Source: an uncultured Alphaproteobacteria bacterium | GTDB lineage: Bacteria > Pseudomonadota > Alphaproteobacteria > Paracaedibacterales > CAITNM01 | Direction of reading: 5' to 3' | DNA length: 50,441 nucleotides | Assembly (NCBI GenBank): GCA_903874955.1 | Contig: CAIQTY010000028.1 | Coordinates: 68,540-118,980 of the forward strand | Shown: positions 37,674 to 46,560 of the stretch, piece after piece | How the letters are laid out: each line of letters opens with the position of its first letter | Numbering within the stretch: the first letter of the stretch is position 1 | Made by a program: the position numbers and the translations under genes | Notes under the pieces: model-generated | Seen by the model: only the letters and a program-made list of their open reading frames with translations | Database searches by the model: none | What the model was told of the DNA's origin: nothing

Positions 37674-39092
37674 ATGCCAGGTAAACTGCCCTATAATATT
37701 TGGAAACTTCTTATTCCTATTGCTATAGGTACGGCTATCTGTTTATTTCCTAAACCAGAAGCTGTAGACCCCAGAGGCTGGCAGCTTTTTGGCATTTTCG
37801 TAGCAACAATCAGTGGAATTGTTTTAAAACCCCTACCAATGCCAGCGGTTGCTTTAGTTGGATTACTCTTTTGCGTGGTAACAAAAACTTTAAGGCTTGT
37901 TGAAGATGGTTTTCAAGGCTTCGCAGAACCTGTGGTTTGGCTTGTGGTCTTTGTTTTTTTTATCGCCAGAGGGTTTATTAAAACCAAACTTGGCCACAGA
38001 ATCGCCTACAGCTTCGTTGCCTTACTTGGAAAATATACGCTGGGACTTGGATATGGAATTACAATAACAGAACTCATTATCGGACCCGCAGTCCCTAGTA
38101 ACGCCGCACGAGCCGGTGGAATTATTTATCCTATTGTCAAATCAATTGCGGAAACATTAGGAAGCCGCCCTGAAGATGGAACTGCCCGTAAACTTGGAAG
38201 TTTTCTCACCCTAGTCGCATTTCAAGGAAACCTAATCGTAAGCTCAATGTTTTTAACCGCCATGGCAGCAAACCCTATGGCTCAAGCGATTGCTGCTAAA
38301 CAAGGCGTACATTTTTCATGGATAGATTGGTTCATAGCAGCTATTGTTCCTGGGACATGCAGTCTTATTTTAGTTCCTTTAGTTCTGTATTTCATTTACC
38401 CTCCACAACTGAAAGTTTTACCTCAGGCTGTAAGTATTGCTAAAAAAAATCTAAGAGACATGGGCACAATGACCCTTCAAGAATGGACCATGGCTTTTGT
38501 TTTTTTGATCATGCTATTGGTTTGGATTATCGGTGAAAAATATAAAATACCAGCCGCATCAGCAGGTTTATTTGGTGTTTGTGTGCTTTTATTAACAGGC
38601 ATCCTAAGCTGGAAAGATATTTTGGAAGAACACGAGGCCTGGAGTACCGTTATCTGGCTATCAATTCTGATTATGATGTCTGGGCACCTTGAAAAACTTG
38701 GATTGATCAACTGGTTCAGCGAATCGGTTGGGAATATTTTTTCAGGCTCCCATTCGATAGCAGCGCTTTTTGGGCTCGCAATCGTGTATTTTTATAGTCA
38801 CTATTTTTTCGCCAGTAATACAGCTCATGTAGGGGCAATGTACGGGGCCTTCTTAATGATTGCCATTGCTGCTGGTGCCCCTCCGGTTGGTTCAGCCTTA
38901 CTGCTTGGCTTTTTTAGCTCGTTATTTTCCAGCATGACACACTATTCAACGGGTTCAGCCCCTGTCTACTTTGGAATGGGATATGTCCAAGTAAGTGAAT
39001 GGTGGCTTTACGGTTTTGTGGTAAGCGTTTTAAACATCACTATATGGCTTGGAATCGGTTATTTGTGGTGGTCATTCTTAGGGATTATGTAA
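37674..39092 (+). CDS. DASS-family anion:Na+ or antiport carrier (2-oxoglutarate/malate type)
   Basis: Such proteins move C4-dicarboxylates, 2-oxoglutarate or malate across the inner membrane. About 12-14 hydrophobic segments are visible. ITELIIGPAVPSNAARAGGI (about 125-144) carries a SNAARAG block shared by plastid-type 2-oxoglutarate/malate translocators and related bacterial carriers, and FSSMTHYSTGSAPVYFG is the matching C-terminal block. The ATG at 37674 is taken as start because upstream in-frame starts are only TTG; the protein is 472 residues. It stands alone. For an intracellular bacterium it suits uptake of host dicarboxylates. Confidence 0.85.
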   Translation: MPGKLPYNIWKLLIPIAIGTAICLFPKPEAVDPRGWQLFGIFVATISGIVLKPLPMPAVALVGLLFCVVTKTLRLVEDGFQGFAEPVVWLVVFVFFIARGFIKTKLGHRIAYSFVALLGKYTLGLGYGITITELIIGPAVPSNAARAGGIIYPIVKSIAETLGSRPEDGTARKLGSFLTLVAFQGNLIVSSMFLTAMAANPMAQAIAAKQGVHFSWIDWFIAAIVPGTCSLILVPLVLYFIYPPQLKVLPQAVSIAKKNLRDMGTMTLQEWTMAFVFLIMLLVWIIGEKYKIPAASAGLFGVCVLLLTGILSWKDILEEHEAWSTVIWLSILIMMSGHLEKLGLINWFSESVGNIFSGSHSIAALFGLAIVYFYSHYFFASNTAHVGAMYGAFLMIAIAAGAPPVGSALLLGFFSSLFSSMTHYSTGSAPVYFGMGYVQVSEWWLYGFVVSVLNITIWLGIGYLWWSFLGIM

Positions 39093-39101
39093 GTGCCATC
39101 A

Positions 39102-39752
39102 TCATGCAAGAGCAACGGTGAACATTTTTGGCAAAGGTGCCTGCACCCTCATCGCATCCTTTTTTGCATAAAATGGCACGACCATTTCACTGCAGTGAAG
39201 ACACAAACTAGTTTTATCACCCTTTAGTCCATAAATGGTATCTCCGATGATAGGATGCCCTATTGCCTGCATATGGATTCTGAGCTGATGGGTTCTGCCC
39301 GTAAGCGGCGTCAACTGGACCAACGTTTTAGTCTCAAGAGCATTTAAAACCTTATATTGCGTAATTGCCGCCTGACCTTTGCTATCAACTTTCCCCCACC
39401 AGGATTTTTTGTCTTTTGACTTTTTCATAATTGGCAGCGTGATCTCTCCTTCTTGCGAAAAAAATGTCCCATGTACCACAGCAAGATAAGTCTTTTGAAT
39501 TTCTTGTTTTTGAAATAACTCACCTAAACGTTTTAAGGCAACCTTATTACGCCCCAAGATCAAACATCCCGTTGTGTCTTTATCCAGTCGGTGGGCAAGT
39601 TCTGGCCTATTCGGCAATCCGAAGCGCAAAGCATCGAGATAATCCTCTAGAGTTTTCATTACTTTCCCAGCCCCCTTATGCACAGGAAGCCCTGCTGGCT
39701 TGTTAATAACGATCATTAAGGCGTCTTTGTGCAAGATCTCCAGAGTATCCAC
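39102..39752 (-). CDS. RluA-family pseudouridine synthase
   Basis: It converts specific uridines in rRNA (and, for RluA itself, tRNA position 32) to pseudouridine. The catalytic motif HRLDKDTTG is at 54-62 with Asp57; INKPAGLPVHKG and the C-terminal GRTHQLRIHMQAIGHPIIGD are the other family blocks. No S4 domain precedes them, as in the short RluA type (216 residues). The start is a GTG at 39752 that lies inside a DnaA-box-like sequence. It converges with the anion-carrier gene, with 9 bases between the stops. Which uridine it modifies cannot be read from sequence. Confidence 0.9.
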   Translation of the reverse strand: MDTLEILHKDALMIVINKPAGLPVHKGAGKVMKTLEDYLDALRFGLPNRPELAHRLDKDTTGCLILGRNKVALKRLGELFQKQEIQKTYLAVVHGTFFSQEGEITLPIMKKSKDKKSWWGKVDSKGQAAITQYKVLNALETKTLVQLTPLTGRTHQLRIHMQAIGHPIIGDTIYGLKGDKTSLCLHCSEMVVPFYAKKDAMRVQAPLPKMFTVALA

Positions 39753-40126
39753 AATGCTTTTCTCAGATTACAGGAATGAACACAAGAATGAATCGCTAAA
39801 AAAATGCTGTCAATCGACTATTTGGGGATTGACAGTTAGTTATCCACATTTTTTTTTCTCTCTTTTGTGAAAATACTGCAGATGAAAAATTCAATAAAAA
39901 TTTAAGGTAATTTTATTTAAAAACATGAAAAACAAAGGGTTTCAGGAAACTAGCCTCTTTTTTCAGCAAAGGGAAGAAACCCCAAAGCTAGCCTTATCTC
40001 GACATCCTTATCCCGGTTTTATCCAAGGATTTATCCACAGATTTTGGGGATAAGTTAATAAATGATTAACAACTGTCATTTTGAACCGCTATGCTAATCT
40101 ATGCATAGCTTCGGGAGACACACTAC
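39740..40126. other. Candidate chromosomal replication origin (oriC)
   Basis: Between two genes, two perfect DnaA boxes TTATCCACA occur at 39840-39848 and 40031-40039. Near matches are GTATCCACA (39745-39753), TTATCCAAG (40019-40027) and a reverse TGGGGATAA (40045-40053). TTAA-N7-TTAA, the CtrA-site pattern of alphaproteobacteria, lies at 40055-40069 just after the boxes. A perfect inverted repeat (CTGTCAATC 39807-39815 with GATTGACAG 39827-39835) sits before the first box, and an AT-rich stretch (39850-39930) could be the unwinding region. Most housekeeping genes to the left are on the minus strand. The call is inferred from motif clustering. Confidence 0.55.
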
Positions 40127-40558
40127 ATGCAATACATGCATCGGGCCTTAAGGCTCGCTAAACAGGCTTATCGTCAGGATGAAGTTCCTGTTGGCGCTAT
40201 TCTTGTAAAAGATCATCATGTTATCAGTCAGACTCATAATCGCTGCGTAATCGATAATAATCCCCTATACCATGCTGAGATGCTTGCCATTTACCAGGGA
40301 ATATCTCAGCTACAAACCTTGTACCTAAATGAATGCACCCTATACGTAACCTTAGAACCCTGCCCCATGTGCGCTGCAGCAATTGCCCAAGCAAGGGTTG
40401 GCAAACTTATCTTTGGCGCATATGACCACAAAAGTGGTGGCGTTGAACATGGTCCTAAAATTTTCAGCCATGCCCACCATACCCCTGAAATAATTGGAGG
40501 CGTATTAGAAGATGAATGCGCCAGTCTATTAAGGAATTTTTTCAAAAAGAAAAGATAG
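40127..40558 (+). CDS. tadA: tRNA-specific adenosine deaminase
   Basis: TadA converts A34 of tRNA-Arg(ACG) to inosine. The deaminase motifs are clear: HAE at 49-51 (Glu51 shuttles the proton, His49 binds zinc) and PCPMC at 78-82 (Cys79 and Cys82 bind zinc). EVPVGAILVKD is at 19-29 and FGAYDHKSGGVEHGP follows the zinc motif. It has 143 residues, normal. The first ATG, 40127, is used; it lies after the candidate origin, so its promoter falls within that region (a TATGCTAAT-like -10 at about 40090). Confidence 0.94.
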   Translation: MQYMHRALRLAKQAYRQDEVPVGAILVKDHHVISQTHNRCVIDNNPLYHAEMLAIYQGISQLQTLYLNECTLYVTLEPCPMCAAAIAQARVGKLIFGAYDHKSGGVEHGPKIFSHAHHTPEIIGGVLEDECASLLRNFFKKKR

Positions 40559-40893
40559 ACAAAGGCTGTGAACCAGCCCGTATATAAAATTAGTTTTTTC
40601 TCGTTTAACTAAACAAAAAATTCACTTGCTTCTTACAATTTCACAATAAAAAAATTTAGGAATTTATGCTTAGTAATTTCACCAAAGCCCATCAGTTATT
40701 GATCTAGCATCAAAAATGCTTTATATAATTATCCAACAATAATAATATATTTTAAATATTAGGAATTTTTATCCACTTGAAAAATAAATATTTAGCAAAA
40801 CATAAACAATCACAAACTTATATTTTTTTTAAAAAACATAATTTAATAATTTATTAATAAAAACAAATTATAATTATAATAAAAAAGGAATTC
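40559..40893. other. Intergenic region, about 335 bases, AT-rich
   Basis: Long runs of A and T precede the secreted protein gene. One further near DnaA box (TTATCCACT, 40769-40777) is present. No frame or RNA gene is visible. Confidence 0.4.
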
Positions 40894-42501
40894 ATGAAAA
40901 AATTTATTCTATCATTAAGTACAACTGCCATGTTGTGTTCGTCAATATTTGCTGATGAATGGACCGATTACCGAGTAAAAAATTTTCGCAGGGATCATGC
41001 TGCCATTATTGAAGCAAAGAAAAAAGAACTGGGCACTACCTGGGATGCCATCGCCATTATCAATATCGCCAAAGATAAAATTAATACGAGCGGATACGTT
41101 GAAGAGGTTCAAGAACACCTCGATCTTCTAAAAGCTGTTTACAAAGGCGTTGGGTTTGCAAATGGTGTCGTCAAGGCAACGATTACACCCCAAGAACGTG
41201 CGCTTATGAAAAATGGCTTAACAGCATATGGCCGAAAAATTAACAAAGCATGGCAAGGCTTTGTCACTCAAAATTATGGGGCTGACAAAGGTGGTGCTTG
41301 TGGCGATGCATCTATTCTGCCAGCTCACCTTAAAGCGGTAGATGATGTAATTAGCAAAAATATTTCCAGTTCAGTAACTGGTGAGGATTTGACTTTTACC
41401 TTCAATGATTTTGAAAGTGTCATACCTCATTACTATTACGACTATTACAGAGAAAAAAATTATCTTTTAGAACACTTTGGTCGCCGAAACGATTTTCATA
41501 CCCTATTGGAAACAATTAAAAATAGTGCGGCAGATAAGTATTCTGAACCAACCCAACAAAGCGATCATATAAAAAATTTATTTGACCATTTAAATAATAA
41601 GTTAGAATTTTTTAATCTAGATGACTCAGACGAATGCTTCAATGAAATAAAAAGTTATGTCATGTACGGCTACTTTGCTGAATCCTTTTACAAAAAAATG
41701 AAAAACAAAACTATACAAAAACATATTGAAAAATTTAGAAATGAGAATAATAATAAAGACAGAAAACAATTAGATTATGCATGCCTTTCAATTATAGAAT
41801 TATTGAATCACGTAAAAGATGAAAACTACAATGAAAAATACATAGATGAAGCTCTAAAAATTGTTAAAGTAGCAGATAATCCTGACGGGATAGCTACAGG
41901 GATAGATAAATTGAGACATAGGTCAGCTTTATTCAGCCTCCCGAAAAAAGAACGGTTGCTTATTCTTCAATTATTGAATACACCTTCAGCTTTCAATAAA
42001 GTATATACAATAGATAATCTGCTCTATAGTCTCTGGATAATCCAACTCTTAGATGAAAAATATCTACAGAAGAAAGCTCACAAGATCGGTTTGTATAAGG
42101 AAAAAGTTGCGCTGTTGTACATTCTTTTGGCAATCAAAAAAATTGACACTAATCAAGTAATAAGGAAAGCTGCTCTTGAGAGTATTGAACTAGCAGCACG
42201 CTACCAAGAACCATGGATAGCAGAAATCTGGGCTAAGATAATTGATCAACCACTTATTAAGAGAAAATTTATTAATGAAGCTTTACCTAAAATAATAAAG
42301 TTAGTAGAGACCTCACAAACAATTGAAGAAAAATTCAAATTAGCTGAAAAACTCGAATTCCTTAAATCTAATGATGATTTGATTAACGATTTTTTAACTT
42401 TTGCAGATTCAAGTAAAAATTACAATGAATTCATATCAAATATTTTGAATCCATATTTAGTAAATCATGGCAGAAATGAATTTAAATCATTATTACCTTA
42501 A
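40894..42501 (+). CDS. Secreted protein, paralogue 1 of a duplicated pair
   Basis: A signal peptide (MKKFILSLSTTAMLCSSIFA) leads to an N-terminal domain of about 140 residues that is shared with the gene at 42907: KKKELGTTWDAIAIINIA, then AYGRKINKAWQGFVTQNYGA, then GDASILPAHLKAVDD. The remaining 380 residues are helical, with Lys/Glu/Leu-rich segments and a DSDECFNEI block also seen in the paralogue. AAGGA lies about 6 bases before the ATG. The C-terminal half has no clear repeat. It resembles no family I know. A secreted helical-repeat protein aimed at the host is a plausible reading. Confidence 0.75.
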   Translation: MKKFILSLSTTAMLCSSIFADEWTDYRVKNFRRDHAAIIEAKKKELGTTWDAIAIINIAKDKINTSGYVEEVQEHLDLLKAVYKGVGFANGVVKATITPQERALMKNGLTAYGRKINKAWQGFVTQNYGADKGGACGDASILPAHLKAVDDVISKNISSSVTGEDLTFTFNDFESVIPHYYYDYYREKNYLLEHFGRRNDFHTLLETIKNSAADKYSEPTQQSDHIKNLFDHLNNKLEFFNLDDSDECFNEIKSYVMYGYFAESFYKKMKNKTIQKHIEKFRNENNNKDRKQLDYACLSIIELLNHVKDENYNEKYIDEALKIVKVADNPDGIATGIDKLRHRSALFSLPKKERLLILQLLNTPSAFNKVYTIDNLLYSLWIIQLLDEKYLQKKAHKIGLYKEKVALLYILLAIKKIDTNQVIRKAALESIELAARYQEPWIAEIWAKIIDQPLIKRKFINEALPKIIKLVETSQTIEEKFKLAEKLEFLKSNDDLINDFLTFADSSKNYNEFISNILNPYLVNHGRNEFKSLLP

Positions 42502-42523
42502 AATTCTAAAATTTCCCACACCA

Positions 42524-42563
42524 CCCCATTTAGATAATGCCCCAAGCGCACTATCTAATGGGG
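42524..42563. terminator. Hairpin after paralogue 1 (copy of the symporter terminator)
   Basis: A 12-13 bp imperfect stem, CCCCATTTAGATA (42524-42536) with TATCTAATGGGG (42552-42563), lies 22 bases after the stop. Nearly the same hairpin, at 45051-45090, separates the second paralogue from the symporter gene. Confidence 0.6.
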
Positions 42564-42590
42564 GGGCCTCAAATTTCTTTAGCATATCCG

Positions 42591-42723
42591 TTATTTAGCC
42601 CTTTCATTCACAATAAGGGTCACGCAGGCATCTGACCAAATGTTAATAGCACTCCCGCATATAGAGCAGCGCGTAGAACGGCAGAATCACCCCCATCATG
42701 GTAATCGGTACCTCCATAGCGTA
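42591..42723 (-). pseudogene. Relic of the 3' end of a dicarboxylate symporter gene
   Basis: About 130 bases match the last 43 codons of the intact symporter at 45117 (matching region 45117-45248), with scattered substitutions and a 2-base deletion near 42645 that shifts the frame. Similarity continues through the stop codon into the shared hairpin and ends abruptly at about 42723. No upstream part of the gene is present here. It marks the edge of a tandem duplication. Confidence 0.85.
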
Positions 42724-42906
42724 TTCGTCATTGACCCAGCATTAAAAATCTTTTAAAAGAAGTAAATAAAAACATTATGTTTTTTAAAATTAAAATTATT
42801 GAAATTACATTACATAATTAAAAAACATCATCATTTTGTATATTTAAAAATAAAATTAGTAATTTTTAAATAAAAAAACATCATAATAAAATAAAAAAGG
42901 GTTTTT

Positions 42907-44943
42907 ATGAAAACAAAGATTTTATCAATATGTACAGTTGCCCTGTTATGCTCATCAATATTTGCTGATGAATACACAGCCGATCAAATAAAGGATTTTC
43001 GTTCGGCAAGCGCCGGTGCTATTGAAGTTAAGAAAAAAGAACTTGGCACAACCTGGGATGCCCTTGCAATCATCAAGATTGCTCAAGAAAATATCGATAA
43101 TGGCATAAACGTTCAAGATAACCTTGATCTTATAAAAGGTGTTATGAAAGGGAGGGGATTTACAAAGGGTGTTGTGAACGTAAGCATCAGCGCTGATGAA
43201 CGTAATATCATGTTAGATGGGTTATCTTCTTATGGACGCAAAATTGCAGAAAATCAACCATGGCAAGGCTTTGTTACCCAAAATTATGGCGCTGAAGAAG
43301 GTGGTGCTCATGGTGATGCATCCAGTCTGCAAGCTCACCTACAAGCGGCAGATGATCAGATTCGCAAAGGGATTCCTTCTTCATCATCGGCGTCATCGCC
43401 GGCGCTAAAATATAATTTCGCCTTCAGAGATTTGGATAATCTAAAAGCGGAATTAACTGATGAATTAAGCTGTAATCGACATCCTTTCAGCAAAATTCCT
43501 GTAGAATCTCTGCCAACCTATATTGCAGATGAACTTTTAAAACACTTTGGTAAAAAGCCAGATCTTCATAAGTTGTTAATAAAAGATAAAACTGGTTTAA
43601 TTCTTTCAGTTTTTTTTGAATTTTTAAATCTTGATAGTTCTGATGAATGCTTTAATTCTATTTTGGGAGACCTAGCTAAAGATTTTTATCTAAGAACGAA
43701 AAACGAATACTTAAAAAATGCTATAACAGCCTTTAAAGCTAAAAATGCAGGTAAAGATGAAAAAACTCTGGATACTATTTGTTCAATGATGGCTATATTT
43801 CTAGGCTCTTTAACAGATACAACTTTTATAGATGAGACTATTCAAAAAGTTCAAAACATTAAAGGAGAAAACGATGAAGAAACCTTAGAATTTCGTGGAA
43901 ATTATGTTATGGATAGATCTCTATTGTCAACTTTTGAGCCAAACCAGCGCAAAATAATAGAAAATCATATGGAAAAAATTCCAGAAAAGCTTAGAACAGG
44001 ATTCTTTCGTAATTACATATATATTTTTTATAGCACAGCCCCAACAATATTGAAAAATCAAGCCTTTGGAAATTTAGATTCCACAATAGATTCAGGTGAC
44101 TTGATCGAAGCACTATCAAATTGGGCGGACCTGATTAAACTATGTGCGAAAAATAAAGACTATCAAAATACGATTGAGCAAATCCTTAATAATACATCAA
44201 CTCAACAACAAAAAAATAGATTAGCAATAATATTAAGCGCAATAATTAATGATTCCTGTTATACAGGCTCTGAAAAAGAGGATATAAAAATCTTTTTAGA
44301 AGCACTTAAACATCATGCCATTGGAAATTTAGACTCAATAATAGATTCAGATAATCTTTACACCTCACTACCAGTTTGGGCTACGCTCGTTAAATTTTAT
44401 GTCGAAAACACAGAGCATCAAAATACGATCGCGCAAATTCTTAATAATACGTCAACTCAACAACAAAAAAATAGATTAGCAATAATATTAAACGCAATAA
44501 TTAATAATTCCTGTTATACAGGCTCTGAAAAAGAGGATATGATAATCTCTTTAGAAGCACTTAAAAATCGTGCCATTGGAAATTTAGACTCAATAATAGA
44601 TTCAGATAATCTTAACACCTCACTACCAGTTTGGGCTAATCTTGTTAAATTTTATGCCAAAAACACAGAGCATCAAAATACGATTGAGCAAATTCTTAAT
44701 AAAACAAAAACTCAAGAAGAAAAAACTAGATTAGCAGAAGTATTAGATCTTATATTCACTCAAATTCCTAAAGAAAATATAAAAAAACTTTTAGATGAAT
44801 TATTAGAAGCAGAAAAATTAAATATTAACCACCTTAAAATTTTTATATCTAAACACAACATTACTCCCAATTATTTATCCTCTTTATATAACATAACAAA
44901 TTTTAATGACTCAGGGGTTTATGATCAAAATTTTGACTGGTAG
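42907..44943 (+). CDS. Secreted protein, paralogue 2, with internal 85-residue repeats
   Basis: The signal peptide is MKTKILSICTVALLCSSIFA. Its first 150 residues match paralogue 1: KKKELGTTWDALAIIKIA, AYGRK-type SSYGRKIAENQPWQGFVTQ and GAHGDASSLQAHLQAADD. DSSDECFNSI is also shared. The second half holds tandem 85-residue units from residue 387: FGNLDSTIDSGDL, IGNLDSIIDSDNL and IGNLDSIIDSDNL begin units 1, 2 and 3. The units are helical with NNTSTQQQKNRLAIIL and CYTGSEKED blocks and may stack as a solenoid. A GGG run precedes the ATG. Downstream is a hairpin and the intact symporter gene. The function is unknown. Confidence 0.78.
   Translation: MKTKILSICTVALLCSSIFADEYTADQIKDFRSASAGAIEVKKKELGTTWDALAIIKIAQENIDNGINVQDNLDLIKGVMKGRGFTKGVVNVSISADERNIMLDGLSSYGRKIAENQPWQGFVTQNYGAEEGGAHGDASSLQAHLQAADDQIRKGIPSSSSASSPALKYNFAFRDLDNLKAELTDELSCNRHPFSKIPVESLPTYIADELLKHFGKKPDLHKLLIKDKTGLILSVFFEFLNLDSSDECFNSILGDLAKDFYLRTKNEYLKNAITAFKAKNAGKDEKTLDTICSMMAIFLGSLTDTTFIDETIQKVQNIKGENDEETLEFRGNYVMDRSLLSTFEPNQRKIIENHMEKIPEKLRTGFFRNYIYIFYSTAPTILKNQAFGNLDSTIDSGDLIEALSNWADLIKLCAKNKDYQNTIEQILNNTSTQQQKNRLAIILSAIINDSCYTGSEKEDIKIFLEALKHHAIGNLDSIIDSDNLYTSLPVWATLVKFYVENTEHQNTIAQILNNTSTQQQKNRLAIILNAIINNSCYTGSEKEDMIISLEALKNRAIGNLDSIIDSDNLNTSLPVWANLVKFYAKNTEHQNTIEQILNKTKTQEEKTRLAEVLDLIFTQIPKENIKKLLDELLEAEKLNINHLKIFISKHNITPNYLSSLYNITNFNDSGVYDQNFDW
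44065..44820 (+). repeat. In-gene tandem repeat, 255-base period
   Basis: Units begin at 44065, 44320 and 44575. Units 1 and 2 are identical or nearly so over about 110 bases from 44176; units 2 and 3 match over their first 120 bases. Unit 3 then diverges after AEVLDLIF. The high identity of long blocks points to recent duplication or gene conversion inside the gene. Confidence 0.9.
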
Positions 44944-45050
44944 TTCAAGTTTATTAGCTGATAGCAAAAGTTACACTGATGACGATACGCCCAATACCTC
45001 AAAAAATGAAAAGTAATCTGACAAAAATTTGAGAACGATTTTCTATTACC

Positions 45051-45090
45051 CCCCGTTTAGATAATGCCCCAAGCACACTATCTAATGGGG
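45051..45090 (-). terminator. Hairpin between paralogue 2 and the symporter gene
   Basis: A stem of about 12 bp (CCCCGTTTAGATA 45051-45063 with TATCTAATGGGG 45079-45090) lies between two convergent genes, 26 bases from the symporter stop. No long T run follows on either strand; the position suits a bidirectional terminator. Confidence 0.5.
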
Positions 45091-45116
45091 GACATCAAAT
45101 TTCTTTAGCATATCCG

Positions 45117-46304
45117 TTATTTAGCCTTTTCATTCACAATAAGCGTCACGCAGGCATCGGACCAAATGTTAATGGCGCTCTCAAGCATATCGAGCAGCGC
45201 GTAGAACGGCAGAATCACCCCCATCATGGTAATAGGTACCCCCATAGCGGTGAGTAGCGCACAGCTGAGAAAAAAACACCCCATAGGCACCCCGGCATTA
45301 CCAATTGCCGCAATGCTTGCCATGAATATCCATAAAATTCGCTCAAACGTCGTAAAATGCACCCCATGGTTTTCTGCAACAAACAATACAGTTATCAAGA
45401 TAAACGCCGCGCAGGCATTCATATTAATGCTGGTGCACAGGGGAAAACTGAACTTACTGACCCGTTCACTTACCCCGCAATGATGGCTACATTGCATCGC
45501 AAGCGGCATTGCTGCAGCAGATGACTTTGAAAAGAAAGCAAGCGATAAGGCCGGCAGCATCTTTTTAAAAGCTTCAAAGGGGTGAATGCCATTTTTCCTC
45601 AGCATGATCGGCAAAGTAATGCAGGCTTGAACGATATTAGCCAAAACAACAATCCCTAAGTAGGATGCAAGCTCCCCAATTTTAAGCCCCTTTTGAACCT
45701 CTTGGGTAAAGTCAACAATAAATGCCCAAACCGCAATCGGCATGAGAAGCGTAATCCACCGGACAATCACCATAATCGCTGAGAAAATGCAGTCGAAAAA
45801 CCTGTGCATCATATCACGCTTTTCCGATGGCAATTGCAGTACTGCAAAGCTTAGGCAAATTGTCATGAACATCACGCTCATCACGTTGTGTTCCAAAAAT
45901 GGTTGTAACAGGTTACTTGGAAAAATGTTCATCACAATACTTAGGTAAGATCCACTTTTCAGATCTGGCGCATTTCCCGCAGCAGCAATATGCATTGAGA
46001 CTTCAGGCTCAACCGCTATGTATAAAACCCAAGCAGTAAAGGCAGATAATATGGTTGTGATTAGGGTATAACGAATAACTTGGTTTCCAAGAATTTTTAT
46101 CTCAGACCATTTCCCCATTCCAGTTAAGGTGGAAAGCAAAGAAAAACTGATAATCGGCAAGCTGACCAGCTTTAATAAACGCATGAAGAGTTCACTTAGA
46201 ACTTTAGCAATTTCAAGTAGAGCCTGTTGCCCTGAAATGCCTGCAAAAACACCAAGCACGACGACAATCAATAAAAATTTAAAAGAGCGAACAAACGCTA
46301 ACAT
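45117..46304 (-). CDS. Dicarboxylate/amino acid:cation symporter (DAACS family)
   Basis: These carriers import glutamate, aspartate or C4-dicarboxylates with Na+ or H+. Hydrophobic segments alternate across about 395 residues. KSSAAAMPLAMQC is the first re-entrant serine-rich loop, NMNACAAFILITVLF is the transport-domain helix with the NMxG-like motif, and ASIAAIGNAGVPMGCFFLS is the second re-entrant loop. The start is set at the ATG at 46304 (MLAFVRSFKFLL); longer in-frame starts lack a ribosome-binding site. The 3' end is duplicated as a relic at 42591. It converges with paralogue 2 and diverges from the isocyanide-synthase-like genes. Confidence 0.85.
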   Translation of the reverse strand: MLAFVRSFKFLLIVVVLGVFAGISGQQALLEIAKVLSELFMRLLKLVSLPIISFSLLSTLTGMGKWSEIKILGNQVIRYTLITTILSAFTAWVLYIAVEPEVSMHIAAAGNAPDLKSGSYLSIVMNIFPSNLLQPFLEHNVMSVMFMTICLSFAVLQLPSEKRDMMHRFFDCIFSAIMVIVRWITLLMPIAVWAFIVDFTQEVQKGLKIGELASYLGIVVLANIVQACITLPIMLRKNGIHPFEAFKKMLPALSLAFFSKSSAAAMPLAMQCSHHCGVSERVSKFSFPLCTSINMNACAAFILITVLFVAENHGVHFTTFERILWIFMASIAAIGNAGVPMGCFFLSCALLTAMGVPITMMGVILPFYALLDMLESAINIWSDACVTLIVNEKAK

Positions 46305-46455
46305 TGACGATATCTTTATAGTTACATAACGTTTGTAATCTAGCGAATTATACATTCGTTGGTAAAGCTTAACGTAGTAAACTCCAAAGAAGTAGCAAAT
46401 CGTTGGCAATCAATAGCTAACTGAAACTGACGATGAATCATTTCATATGATATCT

Positions 46456-46529
46456 ATGAAATATTTCATTTCTGATGTTGACGAATAAAATTTTTGTAAT
46501 ACACTTAAAATGCAATACTGTATTGCATT
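46456..46529 (+). promoter_or_regulatory. Promoter with palindromic operator-like sites
   Basis: TTGACG (46478-46483) and TACACT (46500-46505), 16 bases apart, form a possible promoter. Just after the -10 lies a perfect inverted repeat with 10-base arms around one base (AATGCAATAC, T, GTATTGCATT; 46509-46529), placed where a repressor would block initiation. A second perfect palindrome ATGAAATATTTCAT occurs at 46456-46469. Next to it TTTCATA...TATGAAA forms a third repeat (46441-46461). It lies between the divergent symporter and isocyanide-synthase-like genes. Confidence 0.6.
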
Positions 46530-46560
46530 ATGTTTAAAAATTCAAACAAAGGAACTAACA

